From the NCBI RefSeq assembly GCF_014645695.1, contig NZ_BMMF01000009.1:1-64000 (forward strand): 64,000 bases of DNA, written 5' to 3'. Both the position numbers and the translations under genes were made by a program. The notes below the pieces were generated by a model that made no database searches, was not told the DNA's origin, and saw only the letters and a list, made by a program, of their open reading frames with translations. Positions 52,628-61,691 of this stretch are shown here, in pieces (the first letter of the stretch is position 1; each line of letters begins with the position of its first letter). This stretch comes from Salinarimonas ramus. Lineage in GTDB: Bacteria; Pseudomonadota; Alphaproteobacteria; Rhizobiales; Beijerinckiaceae.

Positions 52628-53887
52628 TCATCTCGGCGTCGCACGTGAAGCGGCGGCGCTCGCGGTGTCGAGCTTGGGTGTCAGCGTGTCGAGGACGGGG
52701 AGGGAGGCCGCGCCGAGCGCCGCCGTCAGCTGCCCGGTCTGGCCGCGCACGACGCGCGGCATCGCCCGCGCCCGCCGGCTCGCCACCGAGACCGGCAGCG
52801 GGTCGAGAGCGGCGATGAGCGCGTCCGTCAGGGCGTCCGGCATCACCCCGCCGAAGACGATCGTCTCCGGGTCGAGGATGTTCTCGAGCGTCGCGATCAT
52901 CGGCGCGAGATGCGCCGCCGCCTCGCGGATCCAGGCGGAGAGCGTCGGGTCGCCGTCGGCGAGGAGCCGCTCCAGCGAGGCCGCGTCCGGCGCCGGCACG
53001 GCGTTCGCCGCGAGGCGCTCGCGCAGGGCCTGGAGCGAGGCGTACTGCTCCAGGCAGCCACGCTGGCCGCATTGGCACGCCCGCCCGCCGGGAGCGACGA
53101 CGGCGTGGCCGATCTCGCCGGCATTGCCGAAGGCGCCGCGATAGGGCCGGCCCTCGTGGATGATCCCGAGGCCGAGGCCCGCGCCGAAATAGAGCAGGCA
53201 GAAGGTCTGGACGTGGCGTCCCGCGCCGAAGAGCCGCTCGCCGACGGCGGCCGCGGTAGCGTCGTTCTCGACGACGACCGGGCGCCCCACCGCCTGCGAC
53301 AGAGCCGGGCCCGGCGCGATGCCGCCCCAGCCGGAGAGCGTGGTGGGGCCCACCGACGTCATGCCCTCGATCTCGAAGGGTCCCGGCATGACGACGCCGA
53401 CCCCGAGCACGTCCGGCGGCGCGGCGTCCGCGGCGGCGCCCGCGAGAAGCGCGGCTTCGAGCGCCGCGATCTCGGCGGCGACGCGCGGCAGGACGACCTC
53501 CGGGATCGTGTCCTCGAGCGCCGAGACGCGCTGCGCGCGCAAGCCGCCCGCGAGGTCGAGCGCGACGGTCACGACGTGGTCGGCGGCGATCTCGACGCCG
53601 ATCGTGACGGGCCCGTCCGGATTGACCGCGAACTGGATCGGCGGCTGGCCGCGCCCGCGGCGCAGGCGCCCCACCTCCACGAGGAAGCGCTCGGCGACGA
53701 GCTCCTCGACGATGTTCGCCACCGCCTGGGGCGTGAGATGCGCGAGCTCGGCGATGCGCGTGCGGCCCACGGGCCCGTGCACGCGCACGACGTCGAGCAC
53801 GACGCGACGATTGTGGCTCCTGTTGCGCTCGGGATTGCTCCCGATCGCCACGCGATGCCCGCCCGTCGCTCGTCCAGCCTGCCTCAT
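52628..53887 (-). CDS. ROK family transcriptional repressor (NagC/XylR type)
   Basis: Regulator of 419 residues. A winged helix lies near 30-90 (GPVGRTRIAELAHLTPQAVANIVEELV), then a ROK sugar-kinase-like fold. The ROK zinc motif CQCGQRGCLEQYAS, the GHAVV His and VENDATAAAVGE are conserved. ROK repressors sense a sugar or sugar phosphate. The ATG at 53887 was chosen because GGAGG lies eight bases upstream. It is first in the leftward operon and divergent from the ABC importer, with 183 bases between. Confidence 0.92.
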   Translation of the reverse strand: MRQAGRATGGHRVAIGSNPERNRSHNRRVVLDVVRVHGPVGRTRIAELAHLTPQAVANIVEELVAERFLVEVGRLRRGRGQPPIQFAVNPDGPVTIGVEIAADHVVTVALDLAGGLRAQRVSALEDTIPEVVLPRVAAEIAALEAALLAGAAADAAPPDVLGVGVVMPGPFEIEGMTSVGPTTLSGWGGIAPGPALSQAVGRPVVVENDATAAAVGERLFGAGRHVQTFCLLYFGAGLGLGIIHEGRPYRGAFGNAGEIGHAVVAPGGRACQCGQRGCLEQYASLQALRERLAANAVPAPDAASLERLLADGDPTLSAWIREAAAHLAPMIATLENILDPETIVFGGVMPDALTDALIAALDPLPVSVASRRARAMPRVVRGQTGQLTAALGAASLPVLDTLTPKLDTASAAASRATPR

Positions 53888-53926
53888 CCGCCGCACCTCC
53901 GCCCGCCAGCATCGGCGAGCGCTCCG

Positions 53927-53955
53927 AATAACTCAAGTGGATTATTTTATTGACA
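53927..53955. promoter_or_regulatory. Candidate ROK operator and -35 box between divergent operons
   Basis: An imperfect 20-bp palindrome, AATAACTCAAGTGGATTATT (53927-53946), lies in an AT-rich patch. A perfect TTGACA follows at 53950-53955, pointing towards the ABC operon; its -10 box is weak. This place suits a repressor controlling both directions. Confidence 0.5.
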
Positions 53956-54070
53956 GGAGACGAGCCGGCTCGGATCCTGACGGCGAGTGAGCCCCCACGC
54001 TGCGCTCGACCAGAGACGGGACATGCCGGGCGGCCGGGATGCGGCCGAACCGGTCCATGCGGAGGAACTG

Positions 54071-55321
54071 ATGCGCAAGACCCTCTTGAAGGCCGGCCTT
54101 CTCGCCGGCGCCGGCCTCTTCGCCGCCAATGCGGCGCAGGCCGTCGAGATCGAGTACTGGCAGTACGTGTTCGACGCCCGCGTCAAGGCGATGGACCAGC
54201 TCATCGAGAATTTCGAGGCGGCCAACCCGGGCGTCACCGTCGAGCACGTCACCTTCCCCTATGCCGACTACCAGACGCGCGTCGTCGCCGCCCACGCGGC
54301 CGGTCGCGGGCCTGACGTGGTGCAGCTCTTCTACGGCTGGACGGACAATTTCGTCGACGGCGGCATCCTGCAGCCGCTCTCGCAGGAAGCCTTCCCGCCG
54401 GCCGAGATCGAGGAGGACTTCTTCCCGATCGTCACCGCGATGAAGCGCGAGGGCGCGTATTACGGCCTGCCGACCGCCGTGCGCTCGCTGGCCCTGTTCT
54501 ACAACAAGGACCTGTTCGAGGAGGCCGGCCTCGATCCCGAGAACCCGCCGCAGACCCTCGACGAGTGGGTCGCCGCCGCCGAGGCGACGACGAAGCGCGA
54601 CGGCGCCGGCAACATGATCTCGGCGGGCACCACGCTCGACATGGCGGGCCAGGATCACCATTGGTGGCGCGAGGTGCTCGTGCGCCAGTTCGGCGGCGCG
54701 CCCTACACGGACGACTACCGCACGGTGACCTACGACGGCGACGCCGGGCGCGAAGCGCTCGAATGGTACACGAGCCTGCAGACCGAGAAGGGTGTCGGCG
54801 CCGCCGGCTTCATGGACGAGGGCCAGGCCGCCTTCCGCGCCGGCCTCGCCGCCATGACCATCGACGGCACGTTCCGGCTGGGCGCCTTCCGCTCCATCGA
54901 GAACTTCGAGTGGGGCGTCACCGAGCTGCCGGCCGGCCCCGACGGCACGCGCTCCAACTATTCGAGCTACTTCGCCAACGGCATCGGCGCGTCCGCCGAG
55001 GGCGAGGAGCTCGAGGCGGCGGAGAAGTTCCTGGCCTACATCACATCCCCCGAGGCGATGGAGATCTGGCTCGAGACCGTGGGCGAGCTGCCCGCGCGTC
55101 GCGAGGTGGCGCTGACCGAGGCGAACCTCGCCGACCCGATCTACGGGCCGTTCCTGCGCGGGCTCGACTACGCCCACACCACGCTGTTCGTGGACGAGGC
55201 GGCGCAGCGCCAGCTGATCATCGACGCCACGAACCGCATCCTCCTCCAGGACGTCGCGCCGGCCGACGCGCTGGCGGACGCGGCCGAGGAGGAGCAGGAG
55301 CTCATCGACGCGCGCAACTGA
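54071..55321 (+). CDS. ABC sugar transporter, extracellular solute-binding protein (family 1)
   Basis: Periplasmic binding protein of 416 residues. Signal peptide 1-24 (ends NAAQA). The body has family-1 features: EYWQYVFDARVKAMDQLIENFEAANPGVTVE, DVVQLFYGW, YGLPTAVRSLALFYNKDLFEEAGLDPENPPQTLDEW and AAMTIDGTF. Such proteins bind mono- to oligosaccharides or glycerol-phosphate derivatives. GGAGGAACTG stands just before the ATG. It opens the rightward operon. Confidence 0.94.
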   Translation: MRKTLLKAGLLAGAGLFAANAAQAVEIEYWQYVFDARVKAMDQLIENFEAANPGVTVEHVTFPYADYQTRVVAAHAAGRGPDVVQLFYGWTDNFVDGGILQPLSQEAFPPAEIEEDFFPIVTAMKREGAYYGLPTAVRSLALFYNKDLFEEAGLDPENPPQTLDEWVAAAEATTKRDGAGNMISAGTTLDMAGQDHHWWREVLVRQFGGAPYTDDYRTVTYDGDAGREALEWYTSLQTEKGVGAAGFMDEGQAAFRAGLAAMTIDGTFRLGAFRSIENFEWGVTELPAGPDGTRSNYSSYFANGIGASAEGEELEAAEKFLAYITSPEAMEIWLETVGELPARREVALTEANLADPIYGPFLRGLDYAHTTLFVDEAAQRQLIIDATNRILLQDVAPADALADAAEEEQELIDARN

Positions 55322-55364
55322 GCGCTCGACGATCCGCATGGAAAACGGGGGAGGGAGGTCGATC

Positions 55365-56327
55365 ATGGCGCAGACGAACGATGCGAGCGCCGCGCTGCGG
55401 GCGCCCTCCCCCGGCCTCGCCGAGGAGCCGGCCCGCGGCTGGCATCGGCTCTCCATGAGCCAGAAGCAGGTCGTCTGGGCGTGGGGCTTCCTCGCCGTGC
55501 CGATCCTGTTCTACGCGGGCATCCGCTTCTACCCGACGCTCGACGCGTTCTGGCTGTCGCTTACGGACTGGAACCTCTTGCGTCCCGCCCGCTTCATCGG
55601 GCTCGAGAACTACGCGGAGCTCGTCTCCGATCCGGACTTCTGGCAGGTGTTCGAGAACACCTTCGCCTACCTGCTCATCGGCACGCCCACGAGCATCGTC
55701 ATCGCCTTCGTGATCGCCTACTACCTCGATCGCGTGCGGTTCATGCACGGCTTCATCCGGGCGCTCTACTTCCTGCCCTTCCTGACGACGGCGGCGGCCA
55801 TGGCCTGGGTCTGGCGCTGGTTCTACCAGCCCCCGCCCATCGGCGCGATCAACGGCTTCCTCGGCAGCTTCGGCATTCCCGCGCAGCCCTTCCTGCGCTC
55901 CACCGAGCAGGCGCTGCCGGCGATCATGGTCACCGCGATCTGGGCCGGGCTCGGCTTCCAGATCATCATCTTCATGGCGGGGCTGCGGGCGATCCCGGGC
56001 ACGTACTACGAGGCCGCCCGTATCGACGGGCTCGGCGAATTCGCGATCCTGCGCAAGATCACGCTGCCGCTGCTCAAGCCGACGACGGTGTTCCTCGTCG
56101 TGCTCTCCTCCATCGGCTTCCTGCGGATCTTCGACCAGGTCTACAACATGACCACGAACGATCCCGGCGGGCCGCTCGGCTCCACGAAGCCGCTCGTGCT
56201 GATGATCTACCAGAGCGCCTTCTCGTCCTACGAGATGGGCTACGCCGCGGCGCAGACCGTGGTGCTCTTCTCGATCCTGCTCGCGGTCTCGCTCCTGCAG
56301 CTCTGGATCCTGAGGGAGAGGACATGA
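55365..56327 (+). CDS. ABC sugar transporter permease (MalF/UgpA type)
   Basis: Permease of 320 residues with six segments and the EAA loop YYEAARIDGLGEFAILRKITLPLLKP near 225-250. The N-terminal 40 residues are cytoplasmic. The start at 55365 has GGGAGG upstream; an earlier in-frame ATG at 55338 has none. Confidence 0.94.
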   Translation: MAQTNDASAALRAPSPGLAEEPARGWHRLSMSQKQVVWAWGFLAVPILFYAGIRFYPTLDAFWLSLTDWNLLRPARFIGLENYAELVSDPDFWQVFENTFAYLLIGTPTSIVIAFVIAYYLDRVRFMHGFIRALYFLPFLTTAAAMAWVWRWFYQPPPIGAINGFLGSFGIPAQPFLRSTEQALPAIMVTAIWAGLGFQIIIFMAGLRAIPGTYYEAARIDGLGEFAILRKITLPLLKPTTVFLVVLSSIGFLRIFDQVYNMTTNDPGGPLGSTKPLVLMIYQSAFSSYEMGYAAAQTVVLFSILLAVSLLQLWILRERT

Positions 56328-57181
56328 GCGCGCGTACCGACATCCTCGACGCGCCGGCGGGCCCGCGCCCGCTGCGCCCCGGCCGCATCGTCGCCTGGAC
56401 GCTGCTCCTCATCGGCGGCGTCGTCATGGTGACGCCGCTCCTCTTCATGTTCTCGACCTCGCTGAAGACGGCGGGCCAGGTCTACGACCTGCGGCTCATC
56501 CCGGCGAACCCGACGCTCGCGAACTACGTCGAGGTGCTGTCCGACGGGCGCTTCCTGCGCTGGTTCGTGAACTCCACCATCGTCGCCGTCGCCGTCACCC
56601 TGTCGAACCTCTTCTTCGACAGCCTGGTGGGCTACACGCTGGCGAAGTTCCGCTTCCGCGGGCGGATGATCGTCTTCATCGCGATCCTCTCGACGCTGAT
56701 GATCCCCACCGAGATGCTCGTCATCCCCTGGTACCTGATGGCGAGCCAGCTCGGCTGGCTCGACACCTATTGGGGCATCATGTTCCCCGGCATGATGACG
56801 GCCTTCGGCACCTTCCTGATGAAGCAGTTCTTCGAGGGCGTGCCCGACGACTTCCTGGAGGCGGCGCGCATCGACGGGCTCAACGAGTTCCAGATCTGGT
56901 GGAAGGTGGCGATGCCGCTCGTCACTCCCGCCCTGTCCGCGCTCGCGATCTTCACCTTCCTCGGCAACTGGACGGCCTTCTTCTGGCCGCTGATCTCGGT
57001 GACGAGCCGCGAGCTCTACACGCTCCCCGTCGGGCTCTCGAGCTTCGCCGTCGAGCAGTCGATCCAATGGGAGATGATCATGACGGGCGCCGCGCTCGCC
57101 ACCATCCCGACGCTCCTCGTCTTCATCGCGCTCCAGCGCTACATCGTGCGCGGCGTCATGCTCGCGGGGCTCAAGGGATGA
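56324..57181 (+). CDS. ABC sugar transporter permease (MalG/UgpE type)
   Basis: Permease of 285 residues with six segments and EAA loop FLEAARIDGLNEFQIWWKVAMPLVTPA near 180-205. The ATG overlaps the stop of the first permease (ATGA), and the stop overlaps the start of the lyase gene. Carbohydrate-uptake CUT1 class. Confidence 0.95.
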   Translation: MSARTDILDAPAGPRPLRPGRIVAWTLLLIGGVVMVTPLLFMFSTSLKTAGQVYDLRLIPANPTLANYVEVLSDGRFLRWFVNSTIVAVAVTLSNLFFDSLVGYTLAKFRFRGRMIVFIAILSTLMIPTEMLVIPWYLMASQLGWLDTYWGIMFPGMMTAFGTFLMKQFFEGVPDDFLEAARIDGLNEFQIWWKVAMPLVTPALSALAIFTFLGNWTAFFWPLISVTSRELYTLPVGLSSFAVEQSIQWEMIMTGAALATIPTLLVFIALQRYIVRGVMLAGLKG

Positions 57182-58692
57182 GCGAGACTTCCCCGCAGGC
57201 GCGCGACGCGAGCGTCTTCCCCGATCCGGTCTACGCCCGCACGGTGCTGGCGCCGCTCTTCGACGCGGCGAAGACCTCCCACGTCGAGGGCTTTCGCGCC
57301 GTCGACGCCGCCCATTGCGTCATGCTCGCCGAGACCGGCATCCTGACGCGGCAGGAGGCCGGCGCCATCGCGCGCGCGCTCGCGGCGATCGAGCGCGAGA
57401 TCGAGCCGGCTACCCTCGTCTATACGGGCGAGGTGGAGGACTATTTCTTCCTCGTCGAGCGCGAGCTGAAGGCCCGCGTCGGCGCCGATCTCGGCGGGCG
57501 GCTCCACACTGCGCGCTCCCGCAACGACATCGACCACACGCTCTTCAAGCTCGCGCTCAAGGCGCGCCTCGACGCGATCCTCGCCCGCGCGCGCACGCTG
57601 CTCGATGCGCTGATCGAGACGGCGAGCCGCGAGCGCGCCACGATCATCGTCGCCTACACCCACGGCCAGCCGGCGCAGCCGACCACCTTCGGGCATTATC
57701 TCGCGGCCATGATCGAGGTGCTGCTGCGCGACATGGCGCGGCTGGAGGAGGCGCGCGGCATCGTGGATCTCTGCCCGATGGGCGCCGCCGCGATCACGAC
57801 GTCGGGCTTTCCCATCGACCGCGGGCTCGTCGCCCGTCTCCTCGGCTTCTCCGCGCCGCTGCGCAATTCCTATTCCTGCATCGCGGCGGTGGACTACCAG
57901 ACGGCGACGTTCTCGGCGCTGGAGCTGCTCTTCCTGCATCTCGGCCGGCCGATCCAGGACTTCCAGGTCTGGTCGAGCTTCGAGGTGGGGCAGCTCTACG
58001 TGCCCAACGCGCTCGTGCAGATCTCCTCGATCATGCCGCAGAAGCGCAATCCCGTGCCCATCGAGCACCTGCGGCATCTGGCGAGCCAGGTCGTGGGCCG
58101 CGCCCGGGCGATGCGCGACGTGATGCACAACACGCCCTTCACCGACATGAACGACTCGGAGGGCGAGACCCAGGAGATGGGCTACCAGGCCTTCGCGGTC
58201 GCCGAGCGCGCGCTCGACCTCCTCGCCGCGCTCGTCGCGCAGGTGAGCATCGATCCCGCGCGCGTCGCGACCAACATCGCGCGCTCGTGCATCACCATCA
58301 CCGAGCTCGCCGACACGCTGGTGCGCCGCGAGGGCCTCTCCTTCCGCGAGGCGCACGAGATCGCGGCGCAGACGGCGAAGGCGGTGGTCGCCGCCGGCGG
58401 CGATCTCGCCGCGAACGGCTTTTCGCCCTTCGCCGAGGCGTTCCGGCACGCGACGGGTCGCGCGAGCGCGCTCGACGAGGCGGCGTTCGCACAGGCCGTG
58501 TCGCCCGAGCATTTCGTCGCCGTGCGCGACCGGTTCGGCGGGCCGGCGGCGGCGCCGATGGAGGAGGCGCTTGGCGCCTATCGCGCGGCGTCCGACGGCC
58601 TCGCCGCGCGGGCGGCGGCGCGCGCGGCGCGCGAGCGCGAGGCTGCGGCCGAACGCACCCGGGCCTTCGAGGCCCTGATGGAGGTGAGGTGA
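57178..58692 (+). CDS. Argininosuccinate-lyase-like enzyme (fumarase/aspartase superfamily)
   Basis: Protein of 504 residues with all three superfamily regions: TARSRND near 111-117, the THGQPAQPTTFGHYLAAM stretch near 161-178 with the catalytic His, and SSIMPQKRNPVPIEH near 282-296 with the flexible catalytic loop. These enzymes cleave a C-N or C-O bond by beta-elimination and release fumarate. It differs from true ArgH: RSRND is followed by IDHTLF instead of QVATD-like residues, and the signature has KRNPVPIEH instead of KKNPD. It has an extended, Arg-rich C-terminus. It is locked into a sugar ABC operon by overlapping start and stop codons, so arginine synthesis is unlikely to be its job. 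Confidence 0.85.
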   Translation: MSETSPQARDASVFPDPVYARTVLAPLFDAAKTSHVEGFRAVDAAHCVMLAETGILTRQEAGAIARALAAIEREIEPATLVYTGEVEDYFFLVERELKARVGADLGGRLHTARSRNDIDHTLFKLALKARLDAILARARTLLDALIETASRERATIIVAYTHGQPAQPTTFGHYLAAMIEVLLRDMARLEEARGIVDLCPMGAAAITTSGFPIDRGLVARLLGFSAPLRNSYSCIAAVDYQTATFSALELLFLHLGRPIQDFQVWSSFEVGQLYVPNALVQISSIMPQKRNPVPIEHLRHLASQVVGRARAMRDVMHNTPFTDMNDSEGETQEMGYQAFAVAERALDLLAALVAQVSIDPARVATNIARSCITITELADTLVRREGLSFREAHEIAAQTAKAVVAAGGDLAANGFSPFAEAFRHATGRASALDEAAFAQAVSPEHFVAVRDRFGGPAAAPMEEALGAYRAASDGLAARAAARAAREREAAAERTRAFEALMEVR

Positions 58693-58693
58693 G

Positions 58694-59800
58694 ATGGCGA
58701 CGATCGAGCTCGAGAACATCGTCAAGCGCTTCGGGTCGGCCACCGTCGTCCACGGCCTCGACCTCGCCATCGCCGACGGCGAGTTCGTCGCCCTCGTCGG
58801 GCCGTCGGGCTGCGGCAAGTCGACGACGCTGCGCATGATCGCGGGGCTGGAGGACGTCTCCGCGGGCACGCTGAGGATCGGAGGGGTCGTCGTGAACCAT
58901 CACGAGCCCAAGCGCCGCAACGTGGCGATGGTCTTCCAGAACTACGCCATCTACCCCCACCTGACGGTGCGCGAGAACATCGCCTTCGGCCTCTACACGT
59001 CGGGCCTGCCCAAGGAGAAGAAGGCCGCGCGCGTCGACGAGGCGGCGCGCATCCTCGGGCTCGAGGACCTGCTCGAGCGGCGCCCGGCGGCGCTCTCGGG
59101 CGGGCAGCGCCAGCGCGTCGCCATCGGCCGCGCCATGGTGCGCAACCCCTCCGCCTTCCTGTTCGACGAGCCGCTCTCGAACCTCGACGCCCAGCTGCGC
59201 AACCAGATGCGCATCGAGATCAAGCGCCTCCACCAGCGCATCGGCGCCACCACCGTCTACGTCACTCACGACCAGGTCGAGGCGATGACGATGGCCGACC
59301 GCATCGTCGTCATGCGCGACGGGCGCATCCTGCAGATCGGCTCGCCGAGCGATCTCTACGACGCGCCCGCCGACGTCTTCACCGCCCGCTTCATCGGCAC
59401 GCCGGCGATGAACCTCCTGCCCGCGCGCCACGCGGGCGAGGCCATCGCCGTGGACGGCGCGACGGGCACGATCCCCGCGCCGCCCTTCACGCGGGGGAGC
59501 GAGCGGCTCCTCGTGGGCGTACGCCCGCAGGACATGCGGGTCGCGTCGGACGAGGACGCGCAGGGCGCGCTCACGCTCACGGGAACCGTCACGGCCGTGG
59601 AGCCGCTGGGGCCGGAGACGCACGTGCATCTCGACACCGCGGGCGGCCCCGTGATCGCGCTGGCCGAGGGGCGCGGCGCGCCGGCCGTGGGCGCGCCGGC
59701 GACGGCGTTCGCACGTCTCGAGACGCTGCACTTCTTCGACGCGCAGACGGAGCGGGCGCTCTCCGGCAGAGCTGGCGCCGACGGCGCGCGGCGCACATGA
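58694..59800 (+). CDS. ABC sugar transporter ATPase (UgpC/MsmK type)
   Basis: ATPase of 368 residues. Walker A GPSGCGKST (36-44), Q-loop FQNYAIYPHLTV, signature LSGGQRQRVAIGRAM, Walker B AFLFDEPLSNLDA and H-loop THDQVEAM are intact, with a C-terminal OB-type TOBE region (about 240-360). It completes the importer and follows the lyase gene by one base. Confidence 0.95.
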   Translation: MATIELENIVKRFGSATVVHGLDLAIADGEFVALVGPSGCGKSTTLRMIAGLEDVSAGTLRIGGVVVNHHEPKRRNVAMVFQNYAIYPHLTVRENIAFGLYTSGLPKEKKAARVDEAARILGLEDLLERRPAALSGGQRQRVAIGRAMVRNPSAFLFDEPLSNLDAQLRNQMRIEIKRLHQRIGATTVYVTHDQVEAMTMADRIVVMRDGRILQIGSPSDLYDAPADVFTARFIGTPAMNLLPARHAGEAIAVDGATGTIPAPPFTRGSERLLVGVRPQDMRVASDEDAQGALTLTGTVTAVEPLGPETHVHLDTAGGPVIALAEGRGAPAVGAPATAFARLETLHFFDAQTERALSGRAGADGARRT

Positions 59801-60717
59801 GCGCGGGACGGGCGACGCACCACATGAGGCATCGCGACCGACGCACCGGCGCCGTCCTCTGCGTGGGGCGCATCTATTGCGATCTCGTCTTCACCGGCAT
59901 CGAGGGCTTTCCCGCACTCGGCCGGGAGGTCTATGCGCGCGACATGGCCCTCGTCGCCGGCGGGGGCGCCTACATCGCCGCCGTGCACGCGGCCTCGCTC
60001 GGCCGCCGCACGGCCCTCGTGGCGCGCCTCGGGACGGACCGCCTCTCGACGGGGCTCGAGGACGAGCTGGCTGCGAGCGGCATCGACCTCTCCTTCCTCG
60101 ACCGCGCGGCGCAGGCCGGCCCACAGGTGACGGTGGCCATGGTCGCGCAAGGCGAGCGCGCCTTCCTCACGCGGCGCGCCGGCCACGTCCTGCCCGCGAC
60201 GCTCGACGCCGCCCTCGCCTGGGACGAGGCGGTGCATCTGCATATCGCCGAATACGCGACGCTCGCGGAGATCCCCGACCTCGTCGCCCGCGCTCGCGCG
60301 CAGGGGCTTTCGATCTCGCTCGACCCGAGCTGGGACGACGCGCTCATCCGCACGCCGGGCCTCGTCGAGGCCTGCGCCGGCGTCGATCTCTTCCTGCCCA
60401 ACCTGGAGGAGGCCACCGCCATCACCGGCGAGACGAGCCCGGACCGCGCGCTCGCGGCCCTCGCCGCCCGCTTTCCCGCGGTGGCGCTGAAGGCCGGGGC
60501 CGACGGCGCCTTCTTCGCGGGCGGGGGCGTGCGCCTCCATCGCGCCGCAGAGCCCGTCCCCGTGATCGACACGACGGGCGCGGGCGACGCGTTCAACGCG
60601 GGCTTCGTCCACGCCTGGCTGTCGGGCGCGCCGCCGCAGGACGCGCTCGATCGCGCCATCGCGGCGGCGAGCGTCGCGATCCAGGGGCCCGGCGGGCGAG
60701 GCGCGCTCGTCTTCTGA
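59797..60717 (+). CDS. PfkB family sugar kinase
   Basis: Kinase of 306 residues of the ribokinase superfamily. Substrate-side Gly-rich GGGAYIAAVHAASLGRRTALVARLGTD and the C-terminal signature DTTGAGDAFNAGF (catalytic Asp about residue 263) are clear. The substrate is unknown; position in the operon suggests the imported sugar or amino sugar. The ATG overlaps the ATPase stop; a later ATG at residue 10 is also possible. Confidence 0.9.
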   Translation: MSAGRATHHMRHRDRRTGAVLCVGRIYCDLVFTGIEGFPALGREVYARDMALVAGGGAYIAAVHAASLGRRTALVARLGTDRLSTGLEDELAASGIDLSFLDRAAQAGPQVTVAMVAQGERAFLTRRAGHVLPATLDAALAWDEAVHLHIAEYATLAEIPDLVARARAQGLSISLDPSWDDALIRTPGLVEACAGVDLFLPNLEEATAITGETSPDRALAALAARFPAVALKAGADGAFFAGGGVRLHRAAEPVPVIDTTGAGDAFNAGFVHAWLSGAPPQDALDRAIAAASVAIQGPGGRGALVF

Positions 60718-61641
60718 TCAGCTTTGCCCGAGAAGCGCGTCGATCTCGGCGCGCGTCGGCATGGAGGCCGCCGCGCCGGGGCGCGTGACGGAGATGGAGG
60801 CCGCCGCGCAGCCGAAGCGCGCGGCCTCGACGAGATCGCGCCCCTCCGCCAATGCCGTGGAGAAGGCGCCGGTGAAGGCGTCGCCCGCCCCCGTCGTCTC
60901 CACCACCGGGCCGACCTCGAAGGCCGGCAGTTGGACGCTGCGGGATCGATCGTGGACGAGCACGCCGCGGGCGCCCAGCGTGATCACCGCCGCGCCGGCA
61001 CCGCGTGCGATGAGCGCGTCCGCCGCCCGCGCGGCGTCCTCCAGCGTCTCGACGGCGATGCCGGTGAGCGCCTCGGCCTCGCTCTCGTTGGGCGTGACCA
61101 TGTCGCAGAGCGCGAGCGTCGCGTCCTCGAGGGGCGCGGCGGGCGCCGGGTTCAGGATCGTGCGCACGCCGGCCGCGCGCGCGATCTCGAGGGCGCGGAT
61201 CGCGGCGGGCATGGGCTGCTCGAGCTGCGTCACGAACACCGCCGCGCCTTCGAGGAGCGCGGCCTGCGCCTCCACGTCGGCGGGAGTGAGCGTGCCGGCC
61301 GCGCCGGGCGCCACGATGATGGCGTTGTCGCCGCTCGCCTCGTCCACGAAGATGAAGGCAGCGCCCGTGTAGCTCCCGGCGTCCTGCGTCACGGCGGGGG
61401 TCACGCCCGCCTCGCGCCAGGTGGCGAGCGCCATCTCCGCGAAGGTGTCGCGCCCGAGCTTCGTGACGATGTGCGCGTCGCCTCCGGCCCTGGCCGCGGC
61501 AACGGCCTGGTTCGAGCCCTTGCCGCCGGGCCCGAGCGCGAAGGAGCGCCCGAGGATCGTCTCGCCCATGCGCGGCTGGCGCGCCGCGCGATAGGCGGTG
61601 TCGGCGACGAAGACGCCCAGGATCACGATCCGCCCGGCCAT
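60718..61641 (-). CDS. Ribokinase-like PfkB kinase
   Basis: Kinase of 307 residues, closer to ribokinase (RbsK) than its convergent neighbour. It has GPGGKGSNQAVAAARAGG (39-56), NPAPAAPLE, the anion hole VTPNESEAEALTG and ETTGAGDAFTGAF with the catalytic Asp. It abuts the other kinase gene tail to tail, with no base between the stop codons. It phosphorylates a pentose or nucleoside sugar by family; its actual substrate is not clear. Confidence 0.9.
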   Translation of the reverse strand: MAGRIVILGVFVADTAYRAARQPRMGETILGRSFALGPGGKGSNQAVAAARAGGDAHIVTKLGRDTFAEMALATWREAGVTPAVTQDAGSYTGAAFIFVDEASGDNAIIVAPGAAGTLTPADVEAQAALLEGAAVFVTQLEQPMPAAIRALEIARAAGVRTILNPAPAAPLEDATLALCDMVTPNESEAEALTGIAVETLEDAARAADALIARGAGAAVITLGARGVLVHDRSRSVQLPAFEVGPVVETTGAGDAFTGAFSTALAEGRDLVEAARFGCAAASISVTRPGAAASMPTRAEIDALLGQS

Positions 61642-61691
61642 GCCCAGCCCCTCCCCGTCGTCCTGCGCGCCTCAGCCCGCCTCAGCCAGCC

